A stretch of DNA of 64,000 nt from Arenibacter sp. F20364 (GTDB lineage Bacteria > Bacteroidota > Bacteroidia > Flavobacteriales > Flavobacteriaceae), in the NCBI RefSeq assembly GCF_023015905.1, contig NZ_JALKBD010000010.1:62001-126000 (forward strand). Direction: 5' to 3'. This document shows positions 23,525-33,324 of the stretch, one piece after another; position 1 is the first letter of the stretch, and each line of letters begins with the position of its first letter. Below the pieces are notes generated by a model, which was not told where the DNA came from, ran no database searches, and saw only the letters and a program-made list of their open reading frames with translations. The position numbers and the translations under genes were made by a program.

Positions 23525-25207
23525 TTACTCTTCCTTATTCCTATAAATTGAGATTAGAATAACCAATCCAATAATGGCGGAAAGACTAAAACCTATAGCG
23601 CCCAATAAGGGTATTCCGCTAATCTTTGGTGGCATATCGGCCATTACCAAAAGGGCAGAGCCAATGGAGAGTGCTGCAATAATAACCGCATAGACCAAAC
23701 GGTTAAAGGCAGTTTTCAGGGACTTTCTAAAATCGTCCAGGCCTTTGTGCTCATGTACAATGACTAATTTCCCGTCTTTGATCTTGTCTACTATTTCATT
23801 AATGTCCGTCGGTAATTTATCCAATAGTGCATTGTAATCTTGAAATCTATTCAGGTTTTTTTGAAAAAGTCGCTTTAGGCCAAATCTTTTACGGCTAATC
23901 TTGGTCATATAGGGTTCTAGATTATCCGTTATGTTGAATTCTGGATCCAATTTTAGGCCTACACCTTCAATTATAACCAAAGCGCGTATAAGAATGTACA
24001 AGTAATGCGGTATGGTAATCTTATTTTCATAAAGAACATTTTTAAATTGCTTCAAGGTGGTCCCCAACTTAATGTTAGCGATAGATGTATTGCTTATGCC
24101 TTGAATCAATTCGTACAAATCATACTCCAGTTTTTTTTCGTCGGGAATGTCAGTTTTTAAAGCTATTTTTTTTAGAACGGAAATTATTTTCCTTACATCT
24201 TTTTTTAAAAAACAAAGCAGCAGTTCTATAAGTGCCTCCTTGTCGTTGGGCATAATGGTACCCATCATACCAAAATCTATAAAGCAGATTTTTTGGATCT
24301 CAGGTAACACAAATAGATTTCCAGGGTGTGGATCCGCGTGAAAAAAGCCATGTTCCAAAACCTGTTCCAAATATAGATCTACCCCAACTTTGGCGACGGA
24401 GCTGGAATCAATGTTGCTTTCCTTTAATTTATGCAGCTCGGAAACCTTGATTCCGTCTATCCACTCCATACAAATGATATGGTCATTGCTAAGTTCGCGA
24501 TATAGATGGGGGACATAGATAGCCTTGTTGTCCTTAAAATTAATGGCGAAATGTTCCATATTGTCCATTTCTCTATGAAAACTAAGTTCTTCGTTGATGC
24601 TTTTTTCAAAGGATTCCACCAACTTTACAGGCTGAAAGGCCTTGACCTGTGTGCTATATTTTTCCATAGCTTCCGCAACTTCCTTCATAATGGAAATGTC
24701 AGAGGCAATGACTTCGGCTATATTGGGACGCTGTATTTTTAATACTACCCAATCCCCATTGGAGAGCTGTGCCTTATGGACTTGGGCCAATGAGGCAGCC
24801 GCCAAGGGTTGGGGATCAATGGAAAGGAAATGTTGGGAACAATCAATATCCAGTTCTTGTGACAAAACTTTTTCTACGTCAAAATTCTGTAGGGTAGGAG
24901 CATGGTCCTGTAGTTTTTCTAGCTCTTTAACCAGGTCTAGTGGCAACATATCGTCCCGGTTGCTCATAATTTGCCCCATCTTTACATAGGAAGGACCCAA
25001 TTCTTCCAGTACCATACGGATGCGTTCATATGTGGATCCGGATAACCGCTTTTCTGTATCAGGGTGTTTAAGGAGGTAATTTTTGGGAATGAATTTTTGG
25101 GCCGTACTACTGGCCATGACATCCTCAAAACCATATTTGGTAAGTACTACAAATAGGGCATTGTATCTTTTAAGATTTTGTTTTTGTGGAAATTTTATAC
25201 CAAACAT
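23525..25207 (-). CDS. ABC1/AarF/UbiB-family atypical kinase
   Basis: The 560-residue protein has the family-defining KxGQ motif (YVKMGQIMSNR), an alanine-rich nucleotide loop (PLAAASLAQVHKA), the invariant lysine in VVLKIQRP, HADPHPGN (catalytic loop) and IDFGMMG (metal binding). Two C-terminal transmembrane helices follow. UbiB-type proteins are ATPases that promote quinone biosynthesis and lipid movement; here the partner quinone would be menaquinone. It follows the 128-residue helical gene by 5 nt and is therefore transcribed from the operator at 25668. Confidence 0.88.
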   Translation of the reverse strand: MFGIKFPQKQNLKRYNALFVVLTKYGFEDVMASSTAQKFIPKNYLLKHPDTEKRLSGSTYERIRMVLEELGPSYVKMGQIMSNRDDMLPLDLVKELEKLQDHAPTLQNFDVEKVLSQELDIDCSQHFLSIDPQPLAAASLAQVHKAQLSNGDWVVLKIQRPNIAEVIASDISIMKEVAEAMEKYSTQVKAFQPVKLVESFEKSINEELSFHREMDNMEHFAINFKDNKAIYVPHLYRELSNDHIICMEWIDGIKVSELHKLKESNIDSSSVAKVGVDLYLEQVLEHGFFHADPHPGNLFVLPEIQKICFIDFGMMGTIMPNDKEALIELLLCFLKKDVRKIISVLKKIALKTDIPDEKKLEYDLYELIQGISNTSIANIKLGTTLKQFKNVLYENKITIPHYLYILIRALVIIEGVGLKLDPEFNITDNLEPYMTKISRKRFGLKRLFQKNLNRFQDYNALLDKLPTDINEIVDKIKDGKLVIVHEHKGLDDFRKSLKTAFNRLVYAVIIAALSIGSALLVMADMPPKISGIPLLGAIGFSLSAIIGLVILISIYRNKEE

Positions 25208-25212
25208 AAAAT

Positions 25213-25599
25213 TTATAGGTACTTGGTCAAAAAACGAAAGAATTCCTTTTTAAGATCCGAATAGATTTCTTCCTGCATCTCCATTTTTTTTCGGAACTCC
25301 ATATGTTTTTTTACCATAATGGTATCCATGGCATCATGTGACAACAAATCTTGTTCGGCCATGCGGGATTCATGGCTTTCCATTTCTTCCAATAAATCCT
25401 CAATTACTCCGCCGTGTAGGATAAATTCGTTCTGAAAGTGATCCAATTGTTTTAATACCTCTTTTTTGGTCCACCTAGTAACCAGTTCACTAAGCCTGTT
25501 ATTGAAAATGATGAGTTCATCCTGCCAAAAGAAGAGTTCCTTCCTCCAAATTTCGTGTTCAAAATGGAGGTTTGAGTTATATATGATTTCTTTTTCCAT
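25213..25599 (-). CDS. Helical hypothetical protein, relative of the 21813 gene
   Basis: The 128-residue all-helical protein is rich in His, Glu and Met. The pattern W....FWQDEL..F..RL near residues 19-36, a central ESHES, and a closing MEFRKKMEM parallel the protein at 21813. The numerous His/Glu positions could allow a metal-binding four-helix bundle, but this is speculation. It is the first gene of a two-gene operon with the UbiB-type kinase. Confidence 0.65.
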   Translation of the reverse strand: MEKEIIYNSNLHFEHEIWRKELFFWQDELIIFNNRLSELVTRWTKKEVLKQLDHFQNEFILHGGVIEDLLEEMESHESRMAEQDLLSHDAMDTIMVKKHMEFRKKMEMQEEIYSDLKKEFFRFLTKYL

Positions 25600-25636
25600 G
25601 ATAATTTGCTTTAAGTATTATAAACTTGGCGTACTG

Positions 25637-25710
25637 CTAAATTATTTAAATGTATTGGCCCCTGAAATGACATATATCATTTGAATAGGAATACATATCC
25701 ATTTACTTTG
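25637..25710. promoter_or_regulatory. Bidirectional FNR-like operator for the helical/UbiB operon and the DUF2892 gene
   Basis: The operator TGACATATATCA (25668-25679) has TAATTTAG (25644 to 25637, minus strand) and TACTTTGA (25703-25710, plus strand), both starting 29.5 bp from its centre. The minus transcript would have a leader of about 30 nt. The plus transcript would run about 170 nt before the ATG at 25884. Confidence 0.66.
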
Positions 25711-25883
25711 ATTTCTCAAGTTACAAATTGGAAAAAACGGAAAGTTGCCGGGATCCTTGGGAATAAAGCGCCAAAGGATGCTTTTTACAGTTTGATGTTT
25801 ATATATAATAAAGTATGCCTTAACAACGGAATGAGAGGTTCGTTGTGGGGTTTTTAAAAGTTCTATAACTTAAATTTATAATC

Positions 25884-26093
25884 ATGAAAAAAAATATGGG
25901 TAATTTGGACAGAACCTTGCGTTTTGTGATAGCGGCAGCATTGATCGCTCTTTATTATAACGGTACTATTTCAGGTGTGTTGGGTATTGTACTGGTGGTT
26001 TTGGCCATTGTCTTTTTCCTGACCAGCTTTATGGGCTTTTGTCCGCTGTACCGTCCTTTTGGAATAAAAACTTGCAAGGCAAAAAAGGAGTAA
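25884..26093 (+). CDS. DUF2892 (YgaP-like) small membrane protein
   Basis: The 69-residue protein has two hydrophobic helices (about 11-26 and 29-50). It has the family pattern N-terminal MGNLDRTLRFVIA, then FMGFCPLYRPFGIKTC at the end, with both conserved cysteines. DUF2892 proteins are inner-membrane proteins of unknown role. It is preceded by a good ribosome-binding context (ATAATCATG) and a long leader from the operator at 25668. Confidence 0.82.
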   Translation: MKKNMGNLDRTLRFVIAAALIALYYNGTISGVLGIVLVVLAIVFFLTSFMGFCPLYRPFGIKTCKAKKE

Positions 26094-26194
26094 GCACTGG
26101 TGCTGCCATCTTGAATTTTTTTGTTTGTACCACTCTTTGTTTATGATAGAAAATTTGATTATCCAACCTGGACTCAAAATCTATGATATACTAA

Positions 26195-27385
26195 CTACTG
26201 GTTCTGGGCTATTTCGAAAGCCTGTTTCGCAATCTCCAGTTCTTCATTGGTAGGTACTACCAAGATTTTGACTTTGGCCTTGGCACTGCCAATTTCCCTT
26301 ATGTTGGAAGATTTTGATTCATTTTTGGCTGGGTCCAGTGTTATACCCAGATAATCCATTTCCGTGCATACAAGACTTCTGAGGGTACTGGAGTTTTCCC
26401 CGATACCGGCGGTAAAGACTATGGCATCCAAGCCGTTCATGGCTGCTGTATAGGCACCTATATATTTTTTTATGCGGTAGGCATTCATTTCCAAGGCCAG
26501 GATACATTCTTTATTTCCGGTTATGGCTTTGGCTTCAATGTCCCTTAAATCCCTATGGCCTGTAAGCCCTAGCATACCACTTTTTTTGGAGAGCAGAGAG
26601 TTTACTGCTTCCAAACTATAGCCTAAACTATTTACCAAATAAAAAATAAGGGCGTGGTCTATGTCACCACTCCTAGAGCCCATGATAAGTCCGTTGGAAG
26701 GGGTGAAACCCATGGAATGATCAATACTTTTTCCGTCCTTTACCGCAGTTATGCTGCAGCCATGTCCCAGATGAATGGTAATTATCTTGGAGGAATTTAG
26801 TTTTAGATGGGAAATGGCCTTTTCGGAAATGTATTTGTGACTAGTACCGTGAAACCCGTAAGCCTGGATACGGTGATCATTATAAAGTTCATTGGGCAAG
26901 GCATATTTCTTAGCCTTTACTGGCATGGTCTGGTGGAAGGCTGTATCAAATACCGCAATTTGTTCGGCATTGGGAAAAATTTCCTCCGCCAGCAAAATCC
27001 CTTCCAAATTATGTGGATTGTGCAAAGGTGCCAAGACGGAGAGTTCCCTTATTTTATCCTTGACCTCTTGTGTTATCATGGTAGTTTCTGAAAAGCTGTT
27101 GCCACCATGTACTACCCTGTGACCTACTAGGGCAATATCTTTGACATTGGTAATAACGCCTTTGTTGGGATCCATCAGGAGTTTGGACATTTTTTTGAAC
27201 CCGGCACTGTGGTCGGGAATCTCTATGACTTCCTCAATTTTCACTGTATTGGTTTTATAGCTCACGGTCGACTTTTCTGAGCCTATGCGTTCTATCAATC
27301 CCTTACAGTTGAGCAGTTCCGAAGGCATTTGAATCAGTTGATATTTAATGGAAGAACTTCCTGCGTTGATGATCAGTATGTTCAT
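26195..27385 (-). CDS. ackA: Acetate kinase
   Basis: The 396-residue protein has signature 1 (INAGSSSIKY, residues 5-14), the conserved AVFDTAFHQTMP and GFHGTSHKYIS, and the ASKHA-fold phosphate-binding loops (HLGHGCSI, FTAGIGENS). It converts acetyl phosphate and ADP to acetate and ATP, yielding ATP by substrate-level phosphorylation. It lies 24 nt after pta and forms an operon with it. Regulation by the island operator is inferred from the site at 29586. Confidence 0.97.
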   Translation of the reverse strand: MNILIINAGSSSIKYQLIQMPSELLNCKGLIERIGSEKSTVSYKTNTVKIEEVIEIPDHSAGFKKMSKLLMDPNKGVITNVKDIALVGHRVVHGGNSFSETTMITQEVKDKIRELSVLAPLHNPHNLEGILLAEEIFPNAEQIAVFDTAFHQTMPVKAKKYALPNELYNDHRIQAYGFHGTSHKYISEKAISHLKLNSSKIITIHLGHGCSITAVKDGKSIDHSMGFTPSNGLIMGSRSGDIDHALIFYLVNSLGYSLEAVNSLLSKKSGMLGLTGHRDLRDIEAKAITGNKECILALEMNAYRIKKYIGAYTAAMNGLDAIVFTAGIGENSSTLRSLVCTEMDYLGITLDPAKNESKSSNIREIGSAKAKVKILVVPTNEELEIAKQAFEIAQNQ

Positions 27386-27409
27386 AGTTTTGGATTTATT
27401 GTTTTAGAA

Positions 27410-29503
27410 TTATAGGCCTTGTGCCTGTATGGCGGTGATGACTACCGTATTGTATATATCATCCACTGTACAGCCACGGCTTAGATCGTTAACAGGTTTG
27501 TTCAGGCCTTGTAGCATGGGGCCAATGGCCAGGGCACCTGTTTCCCTTTGGACGGCCTTATAGGTGTTGTTTCCAGTATTTAGATCCGGAAAAATAAATA
27601 CACTGGCCTGTCCGGCCACTTCCGATTCCGGAAGTTTGCTTTTGCCTACATTTATATCCACTGCGGCATCGTATTGTATGGGGCCTTCCACTTTTAGATC
27701 CGGCCGCTTCTTTTTTATAATTTCAGTGGCCTTGCGTACCCTATCCACATCTTCTCCCGCACCGGAAGCTCCGGATGAGTAAGAGAGCATGGCAATCTTG
27801 GGTTCAATGCCAAAAGCAGTGCTGGTAGCAGCCGAAGAAATCGCAATTTCCGCCAAATGTTCGGCCGTGGGGTTAGGATTGATAGCGCAATCCCCGAATA
27901 TGGTAACGCGGTTGGGTAGGCACATAAAGAAGACAGAGGAAACAATGGAAACCTCAGGCCTGGTCTTTATAAATTGCAGTGCCGGCCTAATGGTATGCTG
28001 GGTAGTATGTACCGCTCCGGAAACCATGCCATCGGCATGGCCTTTATGGACCATCATGGTTCCAAAATAGGAAACATCTTCCATCAGGTCTTTCGCCATG
28101 GCAAGATTGACATTTTTTTCCTTGCGAAGTTCGTACAGGGTGTTGGCATAATCTAAAAAATGGGGGGACGATTTGGGGTCTATGATATTAAAGCCATTGG
28201 AATCGAAATTTATGTCCAACTCTGCTATTTTTGTCAATATTTGCTCCTCATTTCCCAACAATGTAATGGTAACGGCATTGGTGTCCAGAAGTTTTTTGGT
28301 GGCCATTAGAATACGTTCGTCATTTCCTTCAGGGAGGACAATATGTTTTTTGGAGGATCTTGCCCTTTTAAGAAGATTGTACTGGAACATCCTAGGGGTT
28401 ATGCCCTCCGCCTCAAAGGTAATTAGACGCTCGGCCAATTCATTTGTGGGTACATATTTTTCAAATTCCTGTATGGAGGTCGTTATTTTTTCCTTATTCT
28501 CCGGATATATTCTGGGTTTTATGGTTCCTATACGGTTGGTGACCGAAAATGTTCCATCTGCAACCGATATTATCGGTATAATATCCGAAAGGCCCTCTAT
28601 TAGTTTAATAATAGAATCTTCTGGCAACAGACCGCCTGTAAGCACAATACCGGATAGATTGGGGTATTTCGATGAGATATTGGCCTGTAAGGCACCTAAA
28701 ATAATATCGGCCCTATCCCCGGGAGTAATCACCAGACTATCCTTTTTTAAATGGGTAAGATAATTCCGGAGCTGCATGGCCCCTACACTAAACTCACCGG
28801 CCTGGTTGTTTAAGAAATCCTTGCCAAACAATACCTTCGCCGATAGTACCTGCGCAATTTCCTTAACGGTAGGATTTCCCAAAATGGGGTTCAAAGGAAT
28901 GGCACCTATCATTATTTTGTTAGGTAGTTTAGTTTTTAGGCCGGATACCACTTGCTCCAAATTTTCGGGATGGACCTTGTTGGCAACGGTCAGCAGTACT
29001 TCAACCCCCTTTTCCTTAAAGGAATCATAGGCCATATATATATTTCCGACCAATTCTTGCAGGGATTTACCCATTCCGTTGGCTATGATAACTGCTGGAA
29101 TACCCAAATTTTTAGCAATAAGTACATTAATGTCCCATTCAATGATGGCACCTTCCCCTGAAAAATCGGTTCCTTCCACCAAGACAATATCGAACCTATC
29201 TTCAATGGCTTTATATTTATTGATGATAGTACCTATAATTTCATCGTCCTTATTCAGGTTTTTAAGTTGTACCACTTGACTGCGGGTATAGGCATAGGAA
29301 TCTTCGAATTTCTGGTTCACTTCAAAATGCGTTAGCACTGTGTCGATATGGACATCAATCCTGCCCTTTTCAAAGTCATCGATAATTGGCCTGAAATAGC
29401 CCACCTTGGCCGTTTTTCCCAATAATAACTGCATTAGACCCAAGGAGACTATAGATTTTCCACTGTTGGGTTCTGTTGTGGCAACATATATGGCTTTACT
29501 CAT
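27410..29503 (-). CDS. pta: Phosphate acetyltransferase (long form)
   Basis: The 697-residue protein has an N-terminal P-loop/BioD-like domain (TEPNSGKSIVSLGL, 1-220), a DRTGG domain (about 225-335) and a C-terminal PTA_PTB catalytic domain (about 375-690, with LPEGNDERI and YSSGASGAGEDVDRVR). It converts acetyl-CoA and phosphate to acetyl phosphate. The length equals that of the E. coli-type enzyme. The upstream minus-strand -7 element is poor (GAACTTCG at 29562-29555), so another promoter may exist. Confidence 0.96.
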   Translation of the reverse strand: MSKAIYVATTEPNSGKSIVSLGLMQLLLGKTAKVGYFRPIIDDFEKGRIDVHIDTVLTHFEVNQKFEDSYAYTRSQVVQLKNLNKDDEIIGTIINKYKAIEDRFDIVLVEGTDFSGEGAIIEWDINVLIAKNLGIPAVIIANGMGKSLQELVGNIYMAYDSFKEKGVEVLLTVANKVHPENLEQVVSGLKTKLPNKIMIGAIPLNPILGNPTVKEIAQVLSAKVLFGKDFLNNQAGEFSVGAMQLRNYLTHLKKDSLVITPGDRADIILGALQANISSKYPNLSGIVLTGGLLPEDSIIKLIEGLSDIIPIISVADGTFSVTNRIGTIKPRIYPENKEKITTSIQEFEKYVPTNELAERLITFEAEGITPRMFQYNLLKRARSSKKHIVLPEGNDERILMATKKLLDTNAVTITLLGNEEQILTKIAELDINFDSNGFNIIDPKSSPHFLDYANTLYELRKEKNVNLAMAKDLMEDVSYFGTMMVHKGHADGMVSGAVHTTQHTIRPALQFIKTRPEVSIVSSVFFMCLPNRVTIFGDCAINPNPTAEHLAEIAISSAATSTAFGIEPKIAMLSYSSGASGAGEDVDRVRKATEIIKKKRPDLKVEGPIQYDAAVDINVGKSKLPESEVAGQASVFIFPDLNTGNNTYKAVQRETGALAIGPMLQGLNKPVNDLSRGCTVDDIYNTVVITAIQAQGL

Positions 29504-29554
29504 GAATTTATACGATTCTTACAATTTAGATGCAAACGGTTCTTTTATGAGTTG

Positions 29555-29628
29555 CGAAGTTCGGGCTTAGAAAGAACACCATATATGATAGAAGTCATTT
29601 AATGAATCAACAAATGGCTATAATTTTA
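29555..29628. promoter_or_regulatory. FNR-like operator between pta-ackA and usp2
   Basis: The operator is TGATAGAAGTCA (29586-29597). TAATTTTA (29621-29628) serves usp2 on the plus strand at 29.5 bp. On the minus strand the element at the same distance is GAACTTCG (two mismatches), so activation of pta is less certain than that of usp2. Confidence 0.6.
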
Positions 29629-29745
29629 TGGCAGTAACATTTAACCAATATTAGAACTGCTGCACAAAAAATGAAGTTTAGGGTTATGTTCCCTAAATAG
29701 GTAACCTACCAGTGAGATTCGCCTATATAATAATATATCTATAAT

Positions 29746-30606
29746 ATGAAAACACTACTTTACGCTACAGACTATTCCGAGAATTCGGTCTTTGCCCTGA
29801 AATATGCCTATTACATAAGTCAAAAAATAGGACTTAGAATGGTTGTAACCCATGTATTCGAAAACCCAATGGTAGTTGGAACGGAAGTATTTGATGAGTT
29901 GCCCAATATGAGTAGTAATGCGTTTAAATTTCACCGATCTAGGCTGGAAAAATTATGCAGTAAATACCTAGGAAGTAATTGGGACAATCCCGATGTACGG
30001 TTGGAAGCCGTTCAGCACAATTCGGTAATCAAAGGTATTATTTCAAAGGCCGAAGAATGGCATGCCCAAATGATTGTTGTCGGTACTAAAGGGGAGAGCG
30101 GTTTGCAGGAAGTGATTCTGGGCAGTACCACCAAGAAGCTTATTGAAAAAGCGCCATGTCCTGTAATGGCAATTCCCCAAGGTGTGGAGCACACAAACAT
30201 ACAGACCATGGTCTATGCTACGGATTTTGAGGAGGAAGATATACACGCTATTTTAAAACTGACGGAAATAGCCAAGCCATTAGGGGCAAAAATCAAGGTG
30301 GTGCATGTATCCACAAATGAGGAATATGCGGGAGATCTATTAATGGAGTGGTTTAGGGATATGCTAAAATCCAAGGTAGATTATCCAGATATCGAGTTCG
30401 AACTTTTGTTTTCCGAGGATATATTTGATACCCTGAGGGTTTATCTAGGAGCAGTAGATGCGGATATTGTAGTTATGTTAGAAAGGGAAAAGAAAGGGTT
30501 TTTAAATAAATGGTTCCATAAGGACCTAGTAAAGAAAATGGAAGACTACGGCAAGATAACCTTAATGAGTTTTAATGAGCACAACCATCAAACACTATAT
30601 TTTTAG
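29746..30606 (+). CDS. Universal stress protein, tandem Usp domains
   Basis: The 286-residue protein has a first domain (1-145) with the ATP-binding pattern GTKGESGLQEVILGS. The second domain (about 150-286) has lost it (MLEREKKGFLNKW), so nucleotide binding is probably limited to one half. It is a paralog of the protein at 135 with similar length. It is divergent from pta-ackA, with a shared operator region. Pairing of Usp with acetate metabolism genes is common in anaerobic-energy stress loci. Confidence 0.92.
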   Translation: MKTLLYATDYSENSVFALKYAYYISQKIGLRMVVTHVFENPMVVGTEVFDELPNMSSNAFKFHRSRLEKLCSKYLGSNWDNPDVRLEAVQHNSVIKGIISKAEEWHAQMIVVGTKGESGLQEVILGSTTKKLIEKAPCPVMAIPQGVEHTNIQTMVYATDFEEEDIHAILKLTEIAKPLGAKIKVVHVSTNEEYAGDLLMEWFRDMLKSKVDYPDIEFELLFSEDIFDTLRVYLGAVDADIVVMLEREKKGFLNKWFHKDLVKKMEDYGKITLMSFNEHNHQTLYF

Positions 30607-30857
30607 AGGTTCCAAAACTAAGAATAGAGAAAAATATAAATAACTGCTTATGAGGTAATTAAAATTGATTTTTCCGTTTCTTTGAGAGCAGACGAGAGGT
30701 TTGGGAAATTATACATATAATGAGGTATTAACTGCACCTGACCGGACAAGATAACTCTGAACAACTCATTAAAAATCAATCGAAATTAGGTCAATACGGT
30801 TTTGTAAGGTATTAAGCCTACGGCCTTTTGCCCTTTTAAGTTCATCCTTCACATCAC

Positions 30858-31934
30858 CTAATCCCATTGCAGTTCCATAGCTCCGTAATATGCCGCACCA
30901 AGGAGTGCCGTTTTTTCATTGAGGATTACTTTTACTGGTACCATATCCAAGAGGGCATTTAGACGTCCGGATTGGACAAAGTTGTTATAAAAGACTTCCC
31001 TGGTGATACCTGATAGTATTTTTGGCAAGATGCCCCCACCTATATAAATACCCCCGGTAGCCTTGAATTTTAGGGCAAGCTGCGCTGCTTCTATGGCCAA
31101 GAATCGTATAAAAAGATCTAGCGTTTCTATACATACGGTATCCTTTCCTTCTATGGCTGTGCTAGTAATTGTGGCCGAGGGATTTCCTTCTGCCATTTGA
31201 TCAGTTAGCCATTGTGGTTCCATGGTGCCATTAATTTGCCTCAAGAACAAATATAAGTCCAAAATTCCTGGGCCGGATATTAATCTCTCCCAGCTAACAT
31301 GTTCGTATTTTTCTTGGAAGTGCTGCAAAATTCTAATGTCCAATTCATTGCGTGGACTAAAATCGCAGTGTCCGCCTTCGCAGGCGAAGGGATGATAGTG
31401 GGATCCATCCCAGAACATTCCTGCTTCCCCAAGTCCCGTACCCGGAGATATAAGGGCGGCGTTGCCAGGTATTTTTGGTCCGTATTTTAGTGTTTCGAAA
31501 TCTTTCTCTTGGAGTGCGGCCAGTCCGTAGGCATTGGCCTCCATGTCGTTGAGCAAGGAAACGGAACGTATATGAAGTTCCCTACTAATTTCTTCACTGT
31601 CTATGGCCCAAGGAAAATTAGTGCCATGTACCTTGCCCCGGATTACGGGTCCGGCAACACCCAGACATATTCCGTTTATCCTAGGCATATCATCTGTATG
31701 GAATGTAGATACCATCTCTAGAAAGGACTTATATTTTTTAGTGGGATATGATTTTTCCTTCAAAGGGACTAGATCCCCGGCCTGGATCTGAAAAAGGGCC
31801 AAATTTGTTTTAGTGCCTCCAACATCGGCTGCTAGAATTACCCCTTGGTCGTGGGCTGCCTTGGTATTCATAAAGGCTAAGGGAATCTCCCCTTCATGGA
31901 TGGCAGGCAAGGAAAATTTTTGAATATTATCCAT
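30858..31934 (-). CDS. glk: Glucokinase (Glk family)
   Basis: The 358-residue protein has the ATP-phosphate motif AADVGGTKTNLALF near residue 35, LNDMEANAYGL (catalytic Asp region), SPGTGLGEAG, and CEGGHCDFSP with the His-Cys-type substrate segment. The C-terminal IYIGGGILPK is also typical. It makes glucose 6-phosphate with ATP. The N-terminal extension of about 30 residues is slightly longer than in E. coli Glk. It follows the PfkB gene by 197 nt on the same strand. No operator was seen in that gap. Confidence 0.92.
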   Translation of the reverse strand: MDNIQKFSLPAIHEGEIPLAFMNTKAAHDQGVILAADVGGTKTNLALFQIQAGDLVPLKEKSYPTKKYKSFLEMVSTFHTDDMPRINGICLGVAGPVIRGKVHGTNFPWAIDSEEISRELHIRSVSLLNDMEANAYGLAALQEKDFETLKYGPKIPGNAALISPGTGLGEAGMFWDGSHYHPFACEGGHCDFSPRNELDIRILQHFQEKYEHVSWERLISGPGILDLYLFLRQINGTMEPQWLTDQMAEGNPSATITSTAIEGKDTVCIETLDLFIRFLAIEAAQLALKFKATGGIYIGGGILPKILSGITREVFYNNFVQSGRLNALLDMVPVKVILNEKTALLGAAYYGAMELQWD

Positions 31935-32131
31935 AAAGTCAATCTTTTATATAAGGGTTATATTTTTTTCCAGTTTAATTTTCTGAAACAAATTAAGTAA
32001 TCCAATGTCTTCCTTTACTGGTTTTTAGGCAAAAGCCCAAATAAAGGTATATCATCCGAAAAAGTACTGGGTTGGCAGCATAATCCCTTACAAGGTATTC
32101 GACCTCCAATTGTTACTTCTCAAATTAAGAT

Positions 32132-33079
32132 TTACAGCTTTGTTTTTTGTCCTAGGATCCATTTGTACAAATTATCGGCGTCCTCCTTGTTGCACAACTG
32201 GGTACCCTCATGCATGGTAGCCGCAGTGCCACAGGCTACTCCGTATTTTACCATTTCGCTATAGGTTTTGCCTTTAAGCAAACTAACTATCATACCGGCC
32301 ACCATACTATCACCCGCCCCAATGGTGCTTTTTTGCAGCACTGTGGGCGCTGGAATATGTTCTATAAGATCCTTTGTAGCCAATAGGGCCCCTTTTGCCC
32401 CCAAGGATACAACAAGTATCCCGCAATCATGCTCAGCCAAAAACTTTTTGGCTAATGTCTCCAGTTCCACAACGGAAATGGATTTAACCCCACATAATGT
32501 ACTCAATTCCCCTAAGTTGGGTTTTAGCATAAATATGCTGGATTTTGTAGCCTTGACCAGGGCCTCCCCGGAAGTGTCCAAAACAAAGCGCGTCTTTTTC
32601 CTTTTGGCTATTTCCGCTACCAGAACATAGAAATCATCAGGCATTCCCGGAGGTAATTTACCACTGGCTACCAAGTAATCTCCTTCTTGCAAATTCTCTT
32701 CCAATTTTGTCAGTAACGTTTCCCATTCTTCTTTTTTCACCAAAGGGCCAGGGACCCCAAAGCGGTATTGTAAATTGGTAGTGGTATCTGTAACAGCAAG
32801 ATTATCCCTCGTCCACCCCTTAATGGGCACAGCCATTTGATCAATACCTGCCTTGTCCAATATTTGTCTTAAATGTTCCCCTGTGGGTCCTCCTGCGAGA
32901 TACATGCAGAGTGATTCCTCTCCCAATTTTTTGAGGGCACGGGATACATTGATGCCCCCGCCTCCTGCGTCATAAGTTGGTGAGCTACAGCGCAGTTTGG
33001 TATTGGGGCTGATACCTGGTACCGACACGCTCTTATCTATTACGGGATTTAAGGTAAGTGTTACTACTCTTTTTTGCAT
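32132..33079 (-). CDS. PfkB-family hexose-phosphate kinase (1-phosphofructokinase-like)
   Basis: The 315-residue ribokinase-fold sugar kinase has N-terminal TLNPVIDKSVSV, the glycine-rich DAGGGGINVSRAL, and the catalytic motif STIGAGDSMVAGM. The family includes fructose-1-phosphate, tagatose-6-phosphate and fructose-6-phosphate (Pfk-2) kinases. A glycolytic Pfk-2 role fits beside glucokinase but is unproven. PfkB is also a member of the mycobacterial DosR regulon. An operator-promoter lies upstream at 33231-33273. Confidence 0.88.
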   Translation of the reverse strand: MQKRVVTLTLNPVIDKSVSVPGISPNTKLRCSSPTYDAGGGGINVSRALKKLGEESLCMYLAGGPTGEHLRQILDKAGIDQMAVPIKGWTRDNLAVTDTTTNLQYRFGVPGPLVKKEEWETLLTKLEENLQEGDYLVASGKLPPGMPDDFYVLVAEIAKRKKTRFVLDTSGEALVKATKSSIFMLKPNLGELSTLCGVKSISVVELETLAKKFLAEHDCGILVVSLGAKGALLATKDLIEHIPAPTVLQKSTIGAGDSMVAGMIVSLLKGKTYSEMVKYGVACGTAATMHEGTQLCNKEDADNLYKWILGQKTKL

Positions 33080-33230
33080 CTTAATTATAATTTATGATTG
33101 TTCACAGCCCAACAACATGAGATCTGGGCAGAAATTAGACGTTCTAAGCTTAGGTTTCCCATTTCATTGGGGAATACCTAATATTATAGATTGGTTTATG
33201 TAAAATAGTTGGGTATCCCGGTTGTAACCA

Positions 33231-33273
33231 CAAAGGAAGTATTTACGAAGGTGACGAAAAATGATATAAATCA
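33231..33273 (-). promoter_or_regulatory. FNR-like operator and -7 element for the PfkB gene
   Basis: The operator TGATATAAATCA (33262-33273) is identical to the YtxH site. The -7 element TTCCTTTG runs 33238 to 33231 on the minus strand, one mismatch from TAnnTTTG, at 29.5 bp. The leader to the ATG at 33079 is about 145 nt. No matching plus-strand element exists, in keeping with the absence of a plus-strand gene. Confidence 0.65.
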
Positions 33274-33324
33274 TCATTCAATCTACTTTCGCTTTTATTA
33301 TTATGTGTTGGCCTAAGAGTTTGA

